This document shows, piece after piece, positions 25,344-34,270 of a DNA stretch of 64,000 nucleotides. Each line of letters opens with the position of its first letter. Positions within the stretch are counted from its first letter, which is position 1. Origin of the DNA: Veillonellaceae bacterium (GTDB lineage Bacteria; Bacillota; Negativicutes; Veillonellales; Veillonellaceae); contig CAAFUR010000021.1 in the NCBI GenBank assembly GCA_900766245.1, positions 1 to 64,000 of the forward strand, read 5' to 3'. A model generated the notes under the pieces. The model searched no databases, was not told the origin of the DNA, and worked only from the letters and a program-made list of their open reading frames with translations. A program made the position numbers and the translations under genes.

Positions 25344-26669
25344 ATGGAACAAAAAGATAGTAAATTTGGCTTTTGGAGTATCGTTCTCCTCGGTATTAAC
25401 GCTATTGTAGGAACAGGGATTTTCTTATTGCCGAATAAAGCATATGCTCTTATGGGACCAGCGAGTTTAGGGGTTCTGTTATTTGATGCATTCCTTGCCA
25501 TTTGTATTGCCTTATGCTTTGCTGAAGTAGCGGGATTCTTCACTCGTAATGGAGGCCCCTATTTATACGCAAAACATTCCTTAGGTGACTTTTGGGGATT
25601 TGAAGTCGGTGTTCTTAAATGGATTGTTGTGCTCATCGCTTGGGCAGTTATGGCAGTAGGATTTGCGACAGCCTTGGGGGCAGCCATTCCGGCGCTATCT
25701 GGCGACTTTATGAAAGATGTCATCGCTACGATCATCATCGTCTTATTAACGGTGATTAATATTATTGGCGTTAACATGACTAAAATTTTGAATAACTTAA
25801 TTACCGTATCTAAGTTAGTGCCATTATTTGCGTTTATTGTCATCGGGTTGTTTGCTATTAATGGAACAAACTTTACACCGTTTGTACCGGATTTTGTGGA
25901 ACTTTCAGATGGAGGCGTATCGGGAGCATTCGCAGCCACTGCGATATTGCTATTTTTTGCGTATACCGGATTTGAAGCCATTGCGGTAGCTGCAGAAGAT
26001 ATGGAAAATCCTAAAAAGAATTTGCCTCGTGCCATCATTACGGTCATGATCATCGTATCTGTGCTATATATGTTGGTATTGGCAGTATGTATCGGCATTA
26101 TGGGTGATAGCCTTGCTAATGATAAAGCACCATTGCAAACGGCATTTGGTCAAATTATGGGACCATGGGGCATGTACTTCGTGTTAGCCGGTACATTGTT
26201 ATCTATGGGTGGTATTAACATTGCTCAGTCCTTCCTAGGACCTCGTATTGCAACGTCCTTGGCAGAAGATGGTATGTTACCAAGTATCCTAGCTAAACGT
26301 ACTAGTTGGGGCACGCCAGTTGTCGCATGTATTGTGACAGGTGTATTTAGCTTATTACTAGCATGGAGCGGTAGCTTTGTTCAATTGGCAGCCATCAGCG
26401 CCGTATCTCGGTTTACGCAGTATTTACCAACTTGTGTTTCTGTCATTATTTTCCGTAAAAAATGGGCTCATAAAGAGCGTCCGTACAAAATTCCAGGAGG
26501 TATTATTATACCTGTGATTGCCATCATTACATCTCTTTGGATGTTGGCACAAGCAAAACCAAATCAATTGATTTGGGGTCTTGGTGGTTGTATTATTATC
26601 TTGCCACTGTATTTCTTATATCTAAATAAGAAAAAACGAGGCTTAATCAAAGAAACAGAAGAATTATAA
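25344..26669 (+). CDS. APC-family amino acid permease
   Basis: 441 residues with 12 hydrophobic segments. The first segment has the APC unwound-helix motif GINAIVGTGIFLLPN, and the sixth-helix region reads FAYTGFEAIAVAAEDMENPKKNLPRA (broken here by my description: FAYTGFEA then VAAEDMENP). Amino-acid specificity cannot be deduced. It is translationally close to the C26 peptidase (one-base gap). A bidirectional terminator separates it from the convergent LysR gene. Confidence 0.92.
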   Translation: MEQKDSKFGFWSIVLLGINAIVGTGIFLLPNKAYALMGPASLGVLLFDAFLAICIALCFAEVAGFFTRNGGPYLYAKHSLGDFWGFEVGVLKWIVVLIAWAVMAVGFATALGAAIPALSGDFMKDVIATIIIVLLTVINIIGVNMTKILNNLITVSKLVPLFAFIVIGLFAINGTNFTPFVPDFVELSDGGVSGAFAATAILLFFAYTGFEAIAVAAEDMENPKKNLPRAIITVMIIVSVLYMLVLAVCIGIMGDSLANDKAPLQTAFGQIMGPWGMYFVLAGTLLSMGGINIAQSFLGPRIATSLAEDGMLPSILAKRTSWGTPVVACIVTGVFSLLLAWSGSFVQLAAISAVSRFTQYLPTCVSVIIFRKKWAHKERPYKIPGGIIIPVIAIITSLWMLAQAKPNQLIWGLGGCIIILPLYFLYLNKKKRGLIKETEEL

Positions 26670-26678
26670 TTGGATATG

Positions 26679-26704
26679 AAAAAAGGGTCCTTCGGGACCC
26701 TTTT
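26679..26704. terminator. Bidirectional terminator between permease and LysR genes
   Basis: AAAAGGGTCC TTCG GGACCCTTTT, a perfect stem with a stable tetraloop and T runs on both strands. Confidence 0.95.
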
Positions 26705-26715
26705 GTATTACTATA

Positions 26716-27615
26716 TTATTCTCCACCAGAATGTGCTTTATAGAATTCTAAAAACTGTTGAGCCACCATGGACAAAGGTTGTCCTTTTATAGTGATAAAC
26801 GCTTTATAGAAAGTATTTGTCAGTTCGGTTAACTTGATACGTGTCATATCTGGATGAGATACTGTTTCTTGAGCATCCATAGGAATAATCGCTATGGTAC
26901 GGCCTGATTGCGCCCATTCAATAGCGGAGCTCTTCGTGGTAGTCACGGAAATGACATTAAGAGAAGAGAAGTCGTTGTGGTGAGCTTGCATGAGCATACG
27001 TACAGAACCACCAGATAAGCTGAGAGGACATTTGGAAATATCTTTCCAAGAAATACTTTCCAAGTCACGGTCTGTCCAAAATAAATCTTTTCGGAACAGA
27101 GCATATAAGTCCTCTGTTTGCGTATAGAGAACATCAAATTTGTTGGTGTCTACCATTTGCTCGTTGCATAAACCAATTTCAGCGCTACCATTTAATAAGG
27201 ATTCCGTTACATCTGTCATTAATCCTTCATAAATTTCATAGCGCACCACAGGGTATTGGCGGGAAAAGAAATGCAAATATTGCTGAATTAAGGCGGTAGA
27301 CCTCGAGGCAGAGGAGGCGATACGAAGAGTGCCTTCTACCTCAGAACTAAGACGCTTTACATCAGCGTAGGTAGACTCCTCAATGGAACACAATTGCTGT
27401 GCTTTTTCATAGAAAATACGGCCAGCTTCGGTCAGATGAAAGCTAGCTCCACGTTGACCGCGCTTGATAACTAATAGGGGGGTACCAAATTCTGCTTCTA
27501 AGTACTTGAGTTGCTTACTTAAAGCTGGTTGTGTAATATGCAGTATCTCTGCTGCTTGCGTCATATTCCCCGTTTGTACTAAGATGATAAAATTATAATA
27601 GTAAGATGTATCCAT
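26716..27615 (-). CDS. LysR-family transcriptional regulator
   Basis: 299 residues. HTH near the N-terminus (FIILVQTGNMTQAAEILHIT, QPALSKQLKYLEAEFGTPLL) and a C-terminal effector domain. It is divergent from the DAACS symporter gene with a 331-base shared control region, the classical LysR arrangement, so the symporter is the likely target. Ribosome site AGGAGGATACC on the minus strand. Confidence 0.92.
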   Translation of the reverse strand: MDTSYYYNFIILVQTGNMTQAAEILHITQPALSKQLKYLEAEFGTPLLVIKRGQRGASFHLTEAGRIFYEKAQQLCSIEESTYADVKRLSSEVEGTLRIASSASRSTALIQQYLHFFSRQYPVVRYEIYEGLMTDVTESLLNGSAEIGLCNEQMVDTNKFDVLYTQTEDLYALFRKDLFWTDRDLESISWKDISKCPLSLSGGSVRMLMQAHHNDFSSLNVISVTTTKSSAIEWAQSGRTIAIIPMDAQETVSHPDMTRIKLTELTNTFYKAFITIKGQPLSMVAQQFLEFYKAHSGGE

Positions 27616-27946
27616 GGTATCCTCCTAAACATACGTAGTCAGATGTCATGTTAGTTCGTTTCTATTCATGGGCGCACATCATCGTACAATAGATCTCTTA
27701 TTGTTAACCTTTACTATTCTATTGTACTATAAATTTTATAATTCGTCTCCTATATTTGTTAACTAATGCTGTTAATTATGGTTTAGTTTATGATTATAAC
27801 TCATGGATATAAACCTATATAAAAAGTAGGAATATTGACGTGCTATATTGAGAATGATATAATTGGGTCATATTGTTGCCTGTACAGTGCAGGGAATCAA
27901 GAAGTAATTGGACTATAGTTAGGTCTGGAAAGGAAGGGGAATTTGT
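27616..27946. promoter_or_regulatory. Divergent control region between LysR and DAACS genes
   Basis: AT-rich, no reading frame. It holds the symporter promoter at 27835-27863. A LysR box cannot be named with confidence. Confidence 0.5.
27835..27863 (+). promoter_or_regulatory. Promoter of the DAACS symporter gene
   Basis: TTGACG (27835-27840), 17-base spacer, TATAAT (27858-27863). The leader is about 75 nt. Confidence 0.9.
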
Positions 27947-29335
27947 ATGGATATGCCATTTTTTACACAATTTCTCATGATTAGCGATCCCATGACAGTA
28001 GGAATACTTGTGTTATTCCTTATTGCGTTGGGATACGTGTATTTTCTTCAAAAAAGAAATATTCAATTCGGCACATTGGTGATGATTGCCACTGTAGTAG
28101 GTGCTGTGTTAGGGGTTGCGGTGCAATTGATTGCAGGATTCCCTAAAAACCCAATGGACGTGGTATTTATTAAGGAAAGCACAAAGTGGTTCTCTCTTAT
28201 TGGGGGAGGATTCATTGATTTAATCCGAATGCTCGTAATTCCCGTAGTATTTATTTCCATTGTTCATGTTATTTTGCATATGGATACGAATGCGAATTTA
28301 AAACGCCTTGTATCCTCCACAGGTGTGGTAGCTTTAATCATGGTAGGTATTGCTGCTATTGTAGGTTTAGTGCTAGGTACTGTAACAGGATTAGGGGAAG
28401 GTACCTTAGCAGTGGCTGGTGATTCCAAAATGCGTGAAGTAAAACCAGTAGTAGACACATTACGTGCCTTGATACCAGCAAATCCTATTAATGCAATGGC
28501 GCAAACTAATGTTATTGCTGTTGTTGTATTTGGTGTTATTATTGGTGGTGTTGCTAGACTTGTGAAACAACATGGTGCCAGTGATTTAGAAGTAGTCACA
28601 AAATTATTTGATGAAGTGCATACAGTTATCTTCTGGGTAGCAGATTTTGTGATCGGCTTAATGCCATATGGTGTTGTGGCGTTATTGGCCACAACATTGG
28701 CGCAAAAAGGGTTTGGTGCTATTGCTGACATGGGCTTGTTTATTATCTTAATCTATGTAGGCGTTGCAATCATGTTAGTAGTACAAGCTGTATTATTAAC
28801 TATGTTTGGTGTTAGTCCAATCATGTACTTCCGTAAAGCAAAAGAAGCCTTAATCTTGGCTTTCACATCTCGTTCTAGTATGGGTGTATTACCATTGACG
28901 GTAGAAACATTGACTAAAAAGTTAGGCGTTAACCCTGCTACTGCGAATACAGTAGCAAGTTTTGGTACGACAGCAGGCATGCAAGGCTGTGCAGGCATCT
29001 TCCCAGCCTTATGTATCGTTTATATCGCTCGCGTATCTGGAGTGCCATTAGACTTTACAATGTATGTGATGAGCGTTATCGTGATTGCATTAGGCTCCTT
29101 AGGGATTGCAGGGGTTCCGGGTACAGCAACTATGGCAGCATCCGTATCCTTATCTGGTACTGGTATGGGAGCATTCTTCGGCTCCATTTCTCCAATTTTA
29201 GCAGTAGACCCTATTGTAGATATGGGACGTACAATGTTAAATGTAAGTGGTTCTATGACAAATGCTATTGTAGTAGATCGTTTGCAAGGAACTTTTGACC
29301 AAGAAGCCTTTAACGACACAAAAACAATTCGATAA
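27947..29335 (+). CDS. DAACS-family dicarboxylate/amino acid:cation symporter (TcyP-like)
   Basis: 462 residues, about eight membrane helices plus two re-entrant hairpins. Family motifs: FIDLIRMLVIPVVFISIVHV, the serine-rich hairpin TSRSSMGVLPLTVETL, and the substrate-binding SFGTTAGMQGCAGIFPA. An extended N-terminus with a short extra helix resembles the cystine transporter TcyP/YdjN subgroup rather than GltP/DctA. L-cystine is therefore one possibility, a dicarboxylate or glutamate another. Start ATG after AGGAAGGGGAATTTGT. Confidence 0.9.
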   Translation: MDMPFFTQFLMISDPMTVGILVLFLIALGYVYFLQKRNIQFGTLVMIATVVGAVLGVAVQLIAGFPKNPMDVVFIKESTKWFSLIGGGFIDLIRMLVIPVVFISIVHVILHMDTNANLKRLVSSTGVVALIMVGIAAIVGLVLGTVTGLGEGTLAVAGDSKMREVKPVVDTLRALIPANPINAMAQTNVIAVVVFGVIIGGVARLVKQHGASDLEVVTKLFDEVHTVIFWVADFVIGLMPYGVVALLATTLAQKGFGAIADMGLFIILIYVGVAIMLVVQAVLLTMFGVSPIMYFRKAKEALILAFTSRSSMGVLPLTVETLTKKLGVNPATANTVASFGTTAGMQGCAGIFPALCIVYIARVSGVPLDFTMYVMSVIVIALGSLGIAGVPGTATMAASVSLSGTGMGAFFGSISPILAVDPIVDMGRTMLNVSGSMTNAIVVDRLQGTFDQEAFNDTKTIR

Positions 29336-29394
29336 GGTATAAGTAATGTATTAGATGCATCATGTATCTATGATGAAAGTACTAAAAGATATAC

Positions 29395-29434
29395 AGCTGC
29401 AACCTATTGATATCGCGTAGGTTGCAGCTTTTTT
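29395..29434 (+). terminator. Terminator of the DAACS gene
   Basis: AGCTGCAACCTA and TAGGTTGCAGCT arms followed by TTTT. Confidence 0.92.
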
Positions 29435-29489
29435 CTATCATAGAGTTGAAGAAAATAGGCTATTCCTTGAGTGTGCCATGACAGATGTA

Positions 29490-29527
29490 AAATAAGGACC
29501 TCTATCGCGCGATAGAGGTCCTTATTT
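29490..29527. terminator. 38 bp perfect palindrome, probable bidirectional terminator
   Basis: Every base from 29490 to 29527 pairs with its mirror (AAATAAGGACCTCTATCG and its complement). T/A ends on both sides fit a terminator for the secreted-protein gene on the minus strand. A dimeric-protein site is an alternative. Confidence 0.75.
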
Positions 29528-29613
29528 GTGATATAGGGAAGGGAATATAAAAGAATATAGATAAGGGTAGTGTAAGGCTATTTAAGGGTATTTAAGGGGA
29601 TATATAGGAAACC

Positions 29614-30105
29614 TTACCATCGATCAATGCCTAGGTGGCGTTCCATACGACGCATCATGCGTGCGAAGGCATCATCTTCCTCTTTTTTCTGCGATTTTGT
29701 TTCTTCAACTACAGGAATGGAGTTAGGTGATGTGATAATCACAGTATCACCAAAGGTATGGTATGTATGCCCACCTACACGTTTTGTTTGGGAGTAGCTT
29801 TCATCATAGGAGTAAGGCTCAACACGGTCTTTGTGGAAAAAATCATCCTTGTTATATTCGCGTACACCGGCATTGTAAGTATCGATAGCGGAGTGTTTTT
29901 TAGTGATCAACATTTGAATCACTGCATCTGTATCAGCTAGATAATTTTCTAAGTCTGTTGTGTAGGCTTTCATATCTTCCGTGGATGCCATTTTAAAAGA
30001 CATAGGTCTATGTTCTCCCTGAAAACTAGGGTAGTTAATAGATGAGGCAAAAGCGGAAGAGCCGATAGTCATGGCTAGCGTTGTTAGTAGTAATGCACGT
30101 TTCAT
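29614..30105 (-). CDS. Secreted protein of unknown function
   Basis: 163 residues from the ATG at 30105 (AAAAAGGAGACGCTT on the minus strand). An upstream in-frame ATG at 30204 has no such site. A signal peptide is clear: MKR, a hydrophobic core ALLLTTLAMTIG, and the cleavage-like SSAFA-SS. The mature part is hydrophilic, with a helical stretch of acidic residues, Tyr/Asp-rich segments (DDFFHKDRVEPYSYDESYS) and a basic C-terminus (MMRRMERHLGIDRW). It has no cysteines. I do not recognise a domain. Likely periplasmic or extracellular. Confidence 0.75.
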   Translation of the reverse strand: MKRALLLTTLAMTIGSSAFASSINYPSFQGEHRPMSFKMASTEDMKAYTTDLENYLADTDAVIQMLITKKHSAIDTYNAGVREYNKDDFFHKDRVEPYSYDESYSQTKRVGGHTYHTFGDTVIITSPNSIPVVEETKSQKKEEDDAFARMMRRMERHLGIDRW

Positions 30106-30613
30106 AAGCGTCTCCTTTTTAGTATCTAGTGTATAAATGTTAATTAGGTACCCTCTATTAGTAGGTTGCCTGGTGTGTATTATATGCTGTTTTAGGGCTT
30201 TCATAGATTAGATAAACTATTGGATTGAGCATATAATTAGAAGTATAGGTGTTAGAACTACTTTAGTGTACCTTATTATCTGTAACTAAAGTATATCTTA
30301 CTAATATGAAGAGAAGATGATGAATACTAAAAGATAGTTATCTCTGCTATATAGAGGATATCCATGAACTTATATAGATTAGCATACAAAAAAGCGACTG
30401 TTTTCACAGTCGCTTTAGCATACCTATACTAGCTCTAACCCACTTGGGATGATGTATATGTAATTTGACCCACTTGGGTAGACATCATTACTACTTAGTA
30501 TATTATCTGTTTCGGGTACATACCCTTAGAACTACTTAGTTCTTAAATAGATTGGTTTGTATCACTTGATACAATGTTATAGTACTTATCTAAGAAACCA
30601 CTCGGTTTACTGA
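30106..30613. other. Gene-free stretch with short repeats
   Basis: Holds a minus-strand terminator at 30388-30416 and two copies of ACCCACTTGGG (30438-30448, 30468-30478), plus a TAAGAACTACTTAG-type repeat near 30528-30545. No reading frame or known RNA seen. Confidence 0.4.
30388..30416 (-). terminator. Intrinsic terminator (minus strand)
   Basis: AAAGCGACTG and CAGTCGCTTT arms, with a T run on the minus strand. It could end the rubrerythrin transcript after a 200-base 3' region. Confidence 0.85.
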
Positions 30614-31162
30614 TTAGATAAGAGTTTCTCCGTGTTGAGAGAAGAATGCTTGTGGATGAGCACATACTGGGCAAAGTTTTGGAGCTTCTTCACCGATGTG
30701 GATATAACCACAGTTAGCACAGATCCAAGCAACTGGTTGTTCACGTTTGAACACTTTACCGCCTTCAACAGCAGTTACAAGGTCAAGGTAACGTTCTTCG
30801 TGACGAGCTTCGATAACACCAACTTGTTCGAATAAGTAAGCGATTTTAGCGAAACCTTCTTCTTTTGCAACTTTAGCAAATTCTGGGTACATTACAGTGT
30901 GTTCGTAGTGTTCACCAGCAGCAGCGTCTTTTAAGTTGATCGCTACGTCAGCGTTTACATCGCCACCGTGTAACAATTTGAACCATACTTTAGCATGAGC
31001 GGATTCGTTGATTGCTGTTTCTTCGAAGTAATCAGCGATTTTGTTCATACCAGCTTTGCGAGCTGCACTTGCATAGTATGTATATTTACGGTTAGCTTGA
31101 GATTCACCAGCGAATGCTGCTTGAAGATTTTTTTCTGTTTGAGTACCTTTTAATTCTGGCAT
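30614..31162 (-). CDS. rbr: Rubrerythrin
   Basis: 182 residues. Peroxide-reducing diiron protein of anaerobes. The four-helix ferritin-like domain carries the diiron ligands (EsQANRKYTYYA, NESAHAKVWF, EARHEERYLDL). The C-terminal rubredoxin domain has the Fe(SCys)4 pairs CANCGYIH and CPVCAHP. The start has GGAGGAAAG upstream on its strand. Its promoter is at 31286-31314, and the 5' leader contains a GGGCTTGTTCA/TGAACAAG palindrome. It is a single-gene unit, as expected for an oxidative-stress gene. Confidence 0.97.
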   Translation of the reverse strand: MPELKGTQTEKNLQAAFAGESQANRKYTYYASAARKAGMNKIADYFEETAINESAHAKVWFKLLHGGDVNADVAINLKDAAAGEHYEHTVMYPEFAKVAKEEGFAKIAYLFEQVGVIEARHEERYLDLVTAVEGGKVFKREQPVAWICANCGYIHIGEEAPKLCPVCAHPQAFFSQHGETLI

Positions 31163-31220
31163 TTTCTTTCCTCCATGTACTTTACATAGCTGTAATAAAA
31201 TAAATACTTATTTGTATAGT

Positions 31221-31245
31221 GGGCTTGTTCACTTGAACAAGTCCC
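31221..31245 (-). promoter_or_regulatory. Palindrome in the rbr leader
   Basis: GGGCTTGTTCA and TGAACAAGTCCC are nearly perfect arms around one base, inside the untranslated leader of rbr. It may be an operator or an RNA hairpin. Confidence 0.45.
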
Positions 31246-31285
31246 TATTGATTTCGTTACTTAACGAATAATCATTGTTGATTAC

Positions 31286-31314
31286 ATTATAGACTATGAA
31301 AATGAGAAATGCAA
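31286..31314 (-). promoter_or_regulatory. Promoter of rbr
   Basis: Minus strand TTGCAT (31314-31309), 17-base spacer, TATAAT (31291-31286). Confidence 0.85.
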
Positions 31315-31683
31315 GTCTTTTTTTAGAAAATTTTAAAAATTTTTTATAAATGATAAGCTCTCTCAATCGGCTTTGTTATCACATTTATAGCATGTTAATT
31401 CCCTTTTTAAAGAGGGGAATTATATAAAATAGAAATTGAGAATCGAACTCAAAAGATAAAAGCGTAATGATAATATATAGAAAGACCTCTATTTATAGGC
31501 TTTGAGCGATATAGTGACATGGTACGTATTTTTGACGTCTTATCAAATGATACTCGTCATCAATGTTTATAGTTTGTAAGGATTGCATAGGGAGAAACTT
31601 TCAGCAATACCCATAAGGTCCTATAGAGAAATATAAAGTTAGATGATATACTATAGACATAATCATGGAAATAGGAGGTGCCT

Positions 31684-31890
31684 ATGGGATTTGTAAAATA
31701 CCAAGTAGGTGATGTGGTACAAATGAAGAAACCCCATCCTTGTGGTAGTCAGAATTGGGAGATTAAACGAACTGGCGTTGATTTCGTAACAGTCTGTGAA
31801 GGCTGTGGGCATCAAGTGATGATACCACGACCTAAGTTTGAAAAGAATGTAAAAAAGATAGTATCCAGAAAAGAAGCAACAGAAGAATAA
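31684..31890 (+). CDS. DUF951 family small protein
   Basis: 68 residues from the ATG at 31684 (AGGAGGTGCCT). A GTG two codons earlier overlaps the ribosome site. The family pattern is complete: YQVGDVVQMKKPHPCGSQ, WEIKRTGVDFVTVCEGCGH, QVMIPRPKFEKNVKKI, with a likely zinc site formed by C and CxxC. It is common in Firmicutes next to rpsF-rpsR, ychF or parB, and the function is unknown. It lies 45 bases before selD. Confidence 0.9.
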   Translation: MGFVKYQVGDVVQMKKPHPCGSQNWEIKRTGVDFVTVCEGCGHQVMIPRPKFEKNVKKIVSRKEATEE

Positions 31891-31935
31891 GAAATGATTC
31901 GTATATCATGATAGTTTTCTAGGAGAGGGATATCT

Positions 31936-32964
31936 ATGGTTGATTTAACGAAATATGCAGCCAAGGGCGGTTGCGCCTGTAAAATTGGGCCGCACATCTT
32001 AGAGGATGTGTTACAGCATATGAAGATGCCCACACATCCAGCTGTATTGACCGATGCATCTGATATGGAAGATGCAGGGGTGTATCAAATTAATGAAAGT
32101 CAAGCCATTGTACAGACGGTGGATTTTTTTACACCTCCAGTGGCAGATCCGAGACTCTTTGGTCGGGTGGCAGCTTGTAATAGTTTAAGTGATATATACG
32201 CCATGGGGGGGACGCCTATATCGGCGTTGAATATTGTGGGTTTTCCTGTGCCTTTAGTGAAAGAAGGTGTCCTGCGTGATGTCTTAGAGGGTGCCAATGA
32301 GGTCCTACTGGAGACGGGAGTAGCTCTTCTTGGTGGTCACAGTATCGAAAATGAAGTGCCCATTTTTGGAATGGCAGTGACGGGTCTCATTAATCCTCGT
32401 CATATTTGGACCAATGGAGATGCTCAAGTGGGGGATGTGTTAATTCTATCTAAACCGATTGGAACGGGCATTATGAACACAGCTGCAAAAGGTGGCGTAT
32501 TCCCTGAAGGTGTGCAGGAAGCTGTGCACAGTATGGGAACGATTAATAAAGGAGCTCGAGATGTGGCGGCGCAGTTTATCATTCACGGTTGTACGGATAT
32601 TACGGGATTCAGTCTGATTGGTCATGTATCTGAAATGGCAAAAGCTAGTGGGACATCTGTGGAACTCTATGCGGAGCAAATTCCTCTCTTTACCGACGTA
32701 TTAGAGGCTGCTCGTATGGGCTTAGTCCCAGCGGCTACCTATGGGAATCGTAAAGCATTAGGTGATCAAGCTGAGTTTGCTGACCATTTAGATCCAGTAT
32801 GGAGCGATATTTGTTTTGATCCGCAAACATCAGGTGGTTTATTATTTGCTTGTTCTGAAAGTGAAGGAAAACAGTTACTTTCAGAGTTACAATCAAAGGG
32901 TTTACAGGCCGCACAGATTGGCCGTGTTATTCAGGAAGGAAGGAAACAAGTCTATGTCAAATAA
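31936..32964 (+). CDS. selD: Selenide, water dikinase
   Basis: 342 residues. Makes selenophosphate from selenide and ATP for selenocysteine or selenouridine synthesis. The N-terminal catalytic loop reads GGCACKIGP with C13 (Cys form, no TGA/Sec codon) and K16. The glycine-rich ATP site and the metal aspartates (QTVDFFTPPVADPRLFGRVA region, LLGGHSIENEVPIFG) follow. The start has AGGAGAGGGATATCT. The end overlaps yedF by 11 nt. selA, selB and selC are not in the window. Confidence 0.97.
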   Translation: MVDLTKYAAKGGCACKIGPHILEDVLQHMKMPTHPAVLTDASDMEDAGVYQINESQAIVQTVDFFTPPVADPRLFGRVAACNSLSDIYAMGGTPISALNIVGFPVPLVKEGVLRDVLEGANEVLLETGVALLGGHSIENEVPIFGMAVTGLINPRHIWTNGDAQVGDVLILSKPIGTGIMNTAAKGGVFPEGVQEAVHSMGTINKGARDVAAQFIIHGCTDITGFSLIGHVSEMAKASGTSVELYAEQIPLFTDVLEAARMGLVPAATYGNRKALGDQAEFADHLDPVWSDICFDPQTSGGLLFACSESEGKQLLSELQSKGLQAAQIGRVIQEGRKQVYVK

Positions 32965-33826
32965 AGAAGTAACGATAGATATGCGAGGCCAAGTATGCCC
33001 AGCACCAGTGATTGAAGCGAAAAAGGCGATGGATGCCGATGCGAATACGTATGTGAAAGTCATCGTCGACAATGATGTGAGCCGTGACAATGTGGTGAAA
33101 TTAGGAGAATACCGAGGCTATGAAAACCATGTATTAGAACAAGAGGGAAATTACATCGTTGTATTGATTCCTCCTACAGCGGTGAAAGCGGAAGTGACTG
33201 CGGTTAGTGCTGTAAATATTCAAACTTCGAATGATTTAGAGGACCTAGATTTGGAAACTATTTTTGAAAATGAATTTGCTGCACCCCTAGGAAAGGTTGT
33301 AACGAATACAACGATTGCCGGTGGAGAGGCCCCATTTTATATGACAAATGGTACAGGTAGCTTGGAACGCAGTATTGCAGCTTATGAAAAAACAAAAGCG
33401 GAAAAAGCTGCAATGGGTGCGCCAATTAGCCAAGATACAGTACCACCTGAATTGATGGGAACTGTAGTACCGTCTGTGCCAACCCCTTCTATGGGTGGCA
33501 AAGTCTTATTGCTGACAAAAGATTATTTAGGGGAAGGCAGTGAAGAGTTAGGTCGTAACTTGATGAAAACGTTCATCTATGTATTGACAGAAACGGATGT
33601 GAAACCCAAAGCTATTTATTGCATTAATAGCGCTGTAAAAATGCTGGTAGAAGGGTCTGAACATATTGAAAACTTCAAAGCCTTAGAAGCAGCAGGGGTA
33701 ACTGTGAGTGGCTGTGGCATTTGCTTAGACTTTTACGAGGTGAAAGACAAAGTGCAAATAGGTACTATTACGAATCTGTATGCCATTACTGAAAGTATGA
33801 TGCAAGAACCATTTGTTACATTGTAA
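32954..33826 (+). CDS. yedF: Sulfurtransferase-like selenium metabolism protein YedF
   Basis: 290 residues from the ATG at 32954 (GGAAGGAAGG within the selD end). Two parts: a TusA/SirA-like N-terminal domain with the active Cys in QVCPAPVIEAKKAM (C15), and a C-terminal DsrE-like domain from residue about 180 (KVLLLTKDYLGEGSEELGRNLM) with a cysteine pair in SGCGICLDFY. YedF regularly sits next to selD and is believed to handle selenium or sulfur persulfide for SelD. The overlap with selD supports a shared role. Confidence 0.93.
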   Translation: MSNKEVTIDMRGQVCPAPVIEAKKAMDADANTYVKVIVDNDVSRDNVVKLGEYRGYENHVLEQEGNYIVVLIPPTAVKAEVTAVSAVNIQTSNDLEDLDLETIFENEFAAPLGKVVTNTTIAGGEAPFYMTNGTGSLERSIAAYEKTKAEKAAMGAPISQDTVPPELMGTVVPSVPTPSMGGKVLLLTKDYLGEGSEELGRNLMKTFIYVLTETDVKPKAIYCINSAVKMLVEGSEHIENFKALEAAGVTVSGCGICLDFYEVKDKVQIGTITNLYAITESMMQEPFVTL

Positions 33827-33885
33827 TTAGATGCGTGGTTAACATTGGCAGATAGAACTGGAAAAATTGAATGAGGTAGACGCAC

Positions 33886-34200
33886 ATGAACGTTTTTGCA
33901 GTAGATAGTAAGAAACCTGATACAGCTATAGAGAAGGTACCACAAAAAGTACTTGTTCTATTTAGCTCTTACTATTTTGCAGATAAAGCAGATATAATGT
34001 TGGGGCAATATAAAGTGCCTCATCAGTTAATGCCAGTTCCACCAGAGCTATCTAGCGCTTGTGGGCTCTCCATTGGTGTGCAAGAAGAATACATAGAGGA
34101 AGTGTTGCATATCTTTGAAGTAGAAAAAATAACCCCTTCTCATATGTATTATTATGAAAAGGGAAAAGAACCGATAGAATATGTACGCAGACCTTGCTAA
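33886..34200 (+). CDS. DUF3343 family protein, putative Se/S carrier
   Basis: 104 residues. The family core KVLVLFSSYYFADKADIMLG, HQLMPVPPELSSACGLSIGV has a conserved Cys in SSACGLS and ends with a further Cys (RRPC). Homologues cluster with yedF and selD and are thought to carry activated sulfur or selenium. It is 59 bases after yedF and ends at a terminator shared with the convergent ychF. Ribosome site TGAGGTAGACGCAC. Confidence 0.85.
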   Translation: MNVFAVDSKKPDTAIEKVPQKVLVLFSSYYFADKADIMLGQYKVPHQLMPVPPELSSACGLSIGVQEEYIEEVLHIFEVEKITPSHMYYYEKGKEPIEYVRRPC

Positions 34201-34207
34201 CTAAAAG

Positions 34208-34253
34208 AGGCATATACAGTGATATTTTAAGTAAAAGTACACTGTATATGCCT
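34208..34253. terminator. Bidirectional terminator between DUF3343 gene and ychF
   Basis: AGGCATATACAGTG (34208-34221) and CACTGTATATGCCT (34240-34253), a 14 bp perfect stem. Confidence 0.85.
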
Positions 34254-34270
34254 GTATTGTTAGTAGGTTA

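Larger units (their letters stand above)
31163..31683. other. Intergenic region between rbr and DUF951 gene
   Basis: Contains the rbr promoter and leader (31163-31314). After that come AT-rich sequence, a short GGGAATTA-type inverted repeat near 31400-31424, and a TATACT-like -10 at about 31649 before the DUF951 gene. No reading frame of note. Confidence 0.45.

Noticed and set aside
31436..31452. T-arm-like sequence TTGAG..CTCAA suggesting a tRNA on the minus strand
   Set aside because: No acceptor stem, D-arm or anticodon stem can be built around it.
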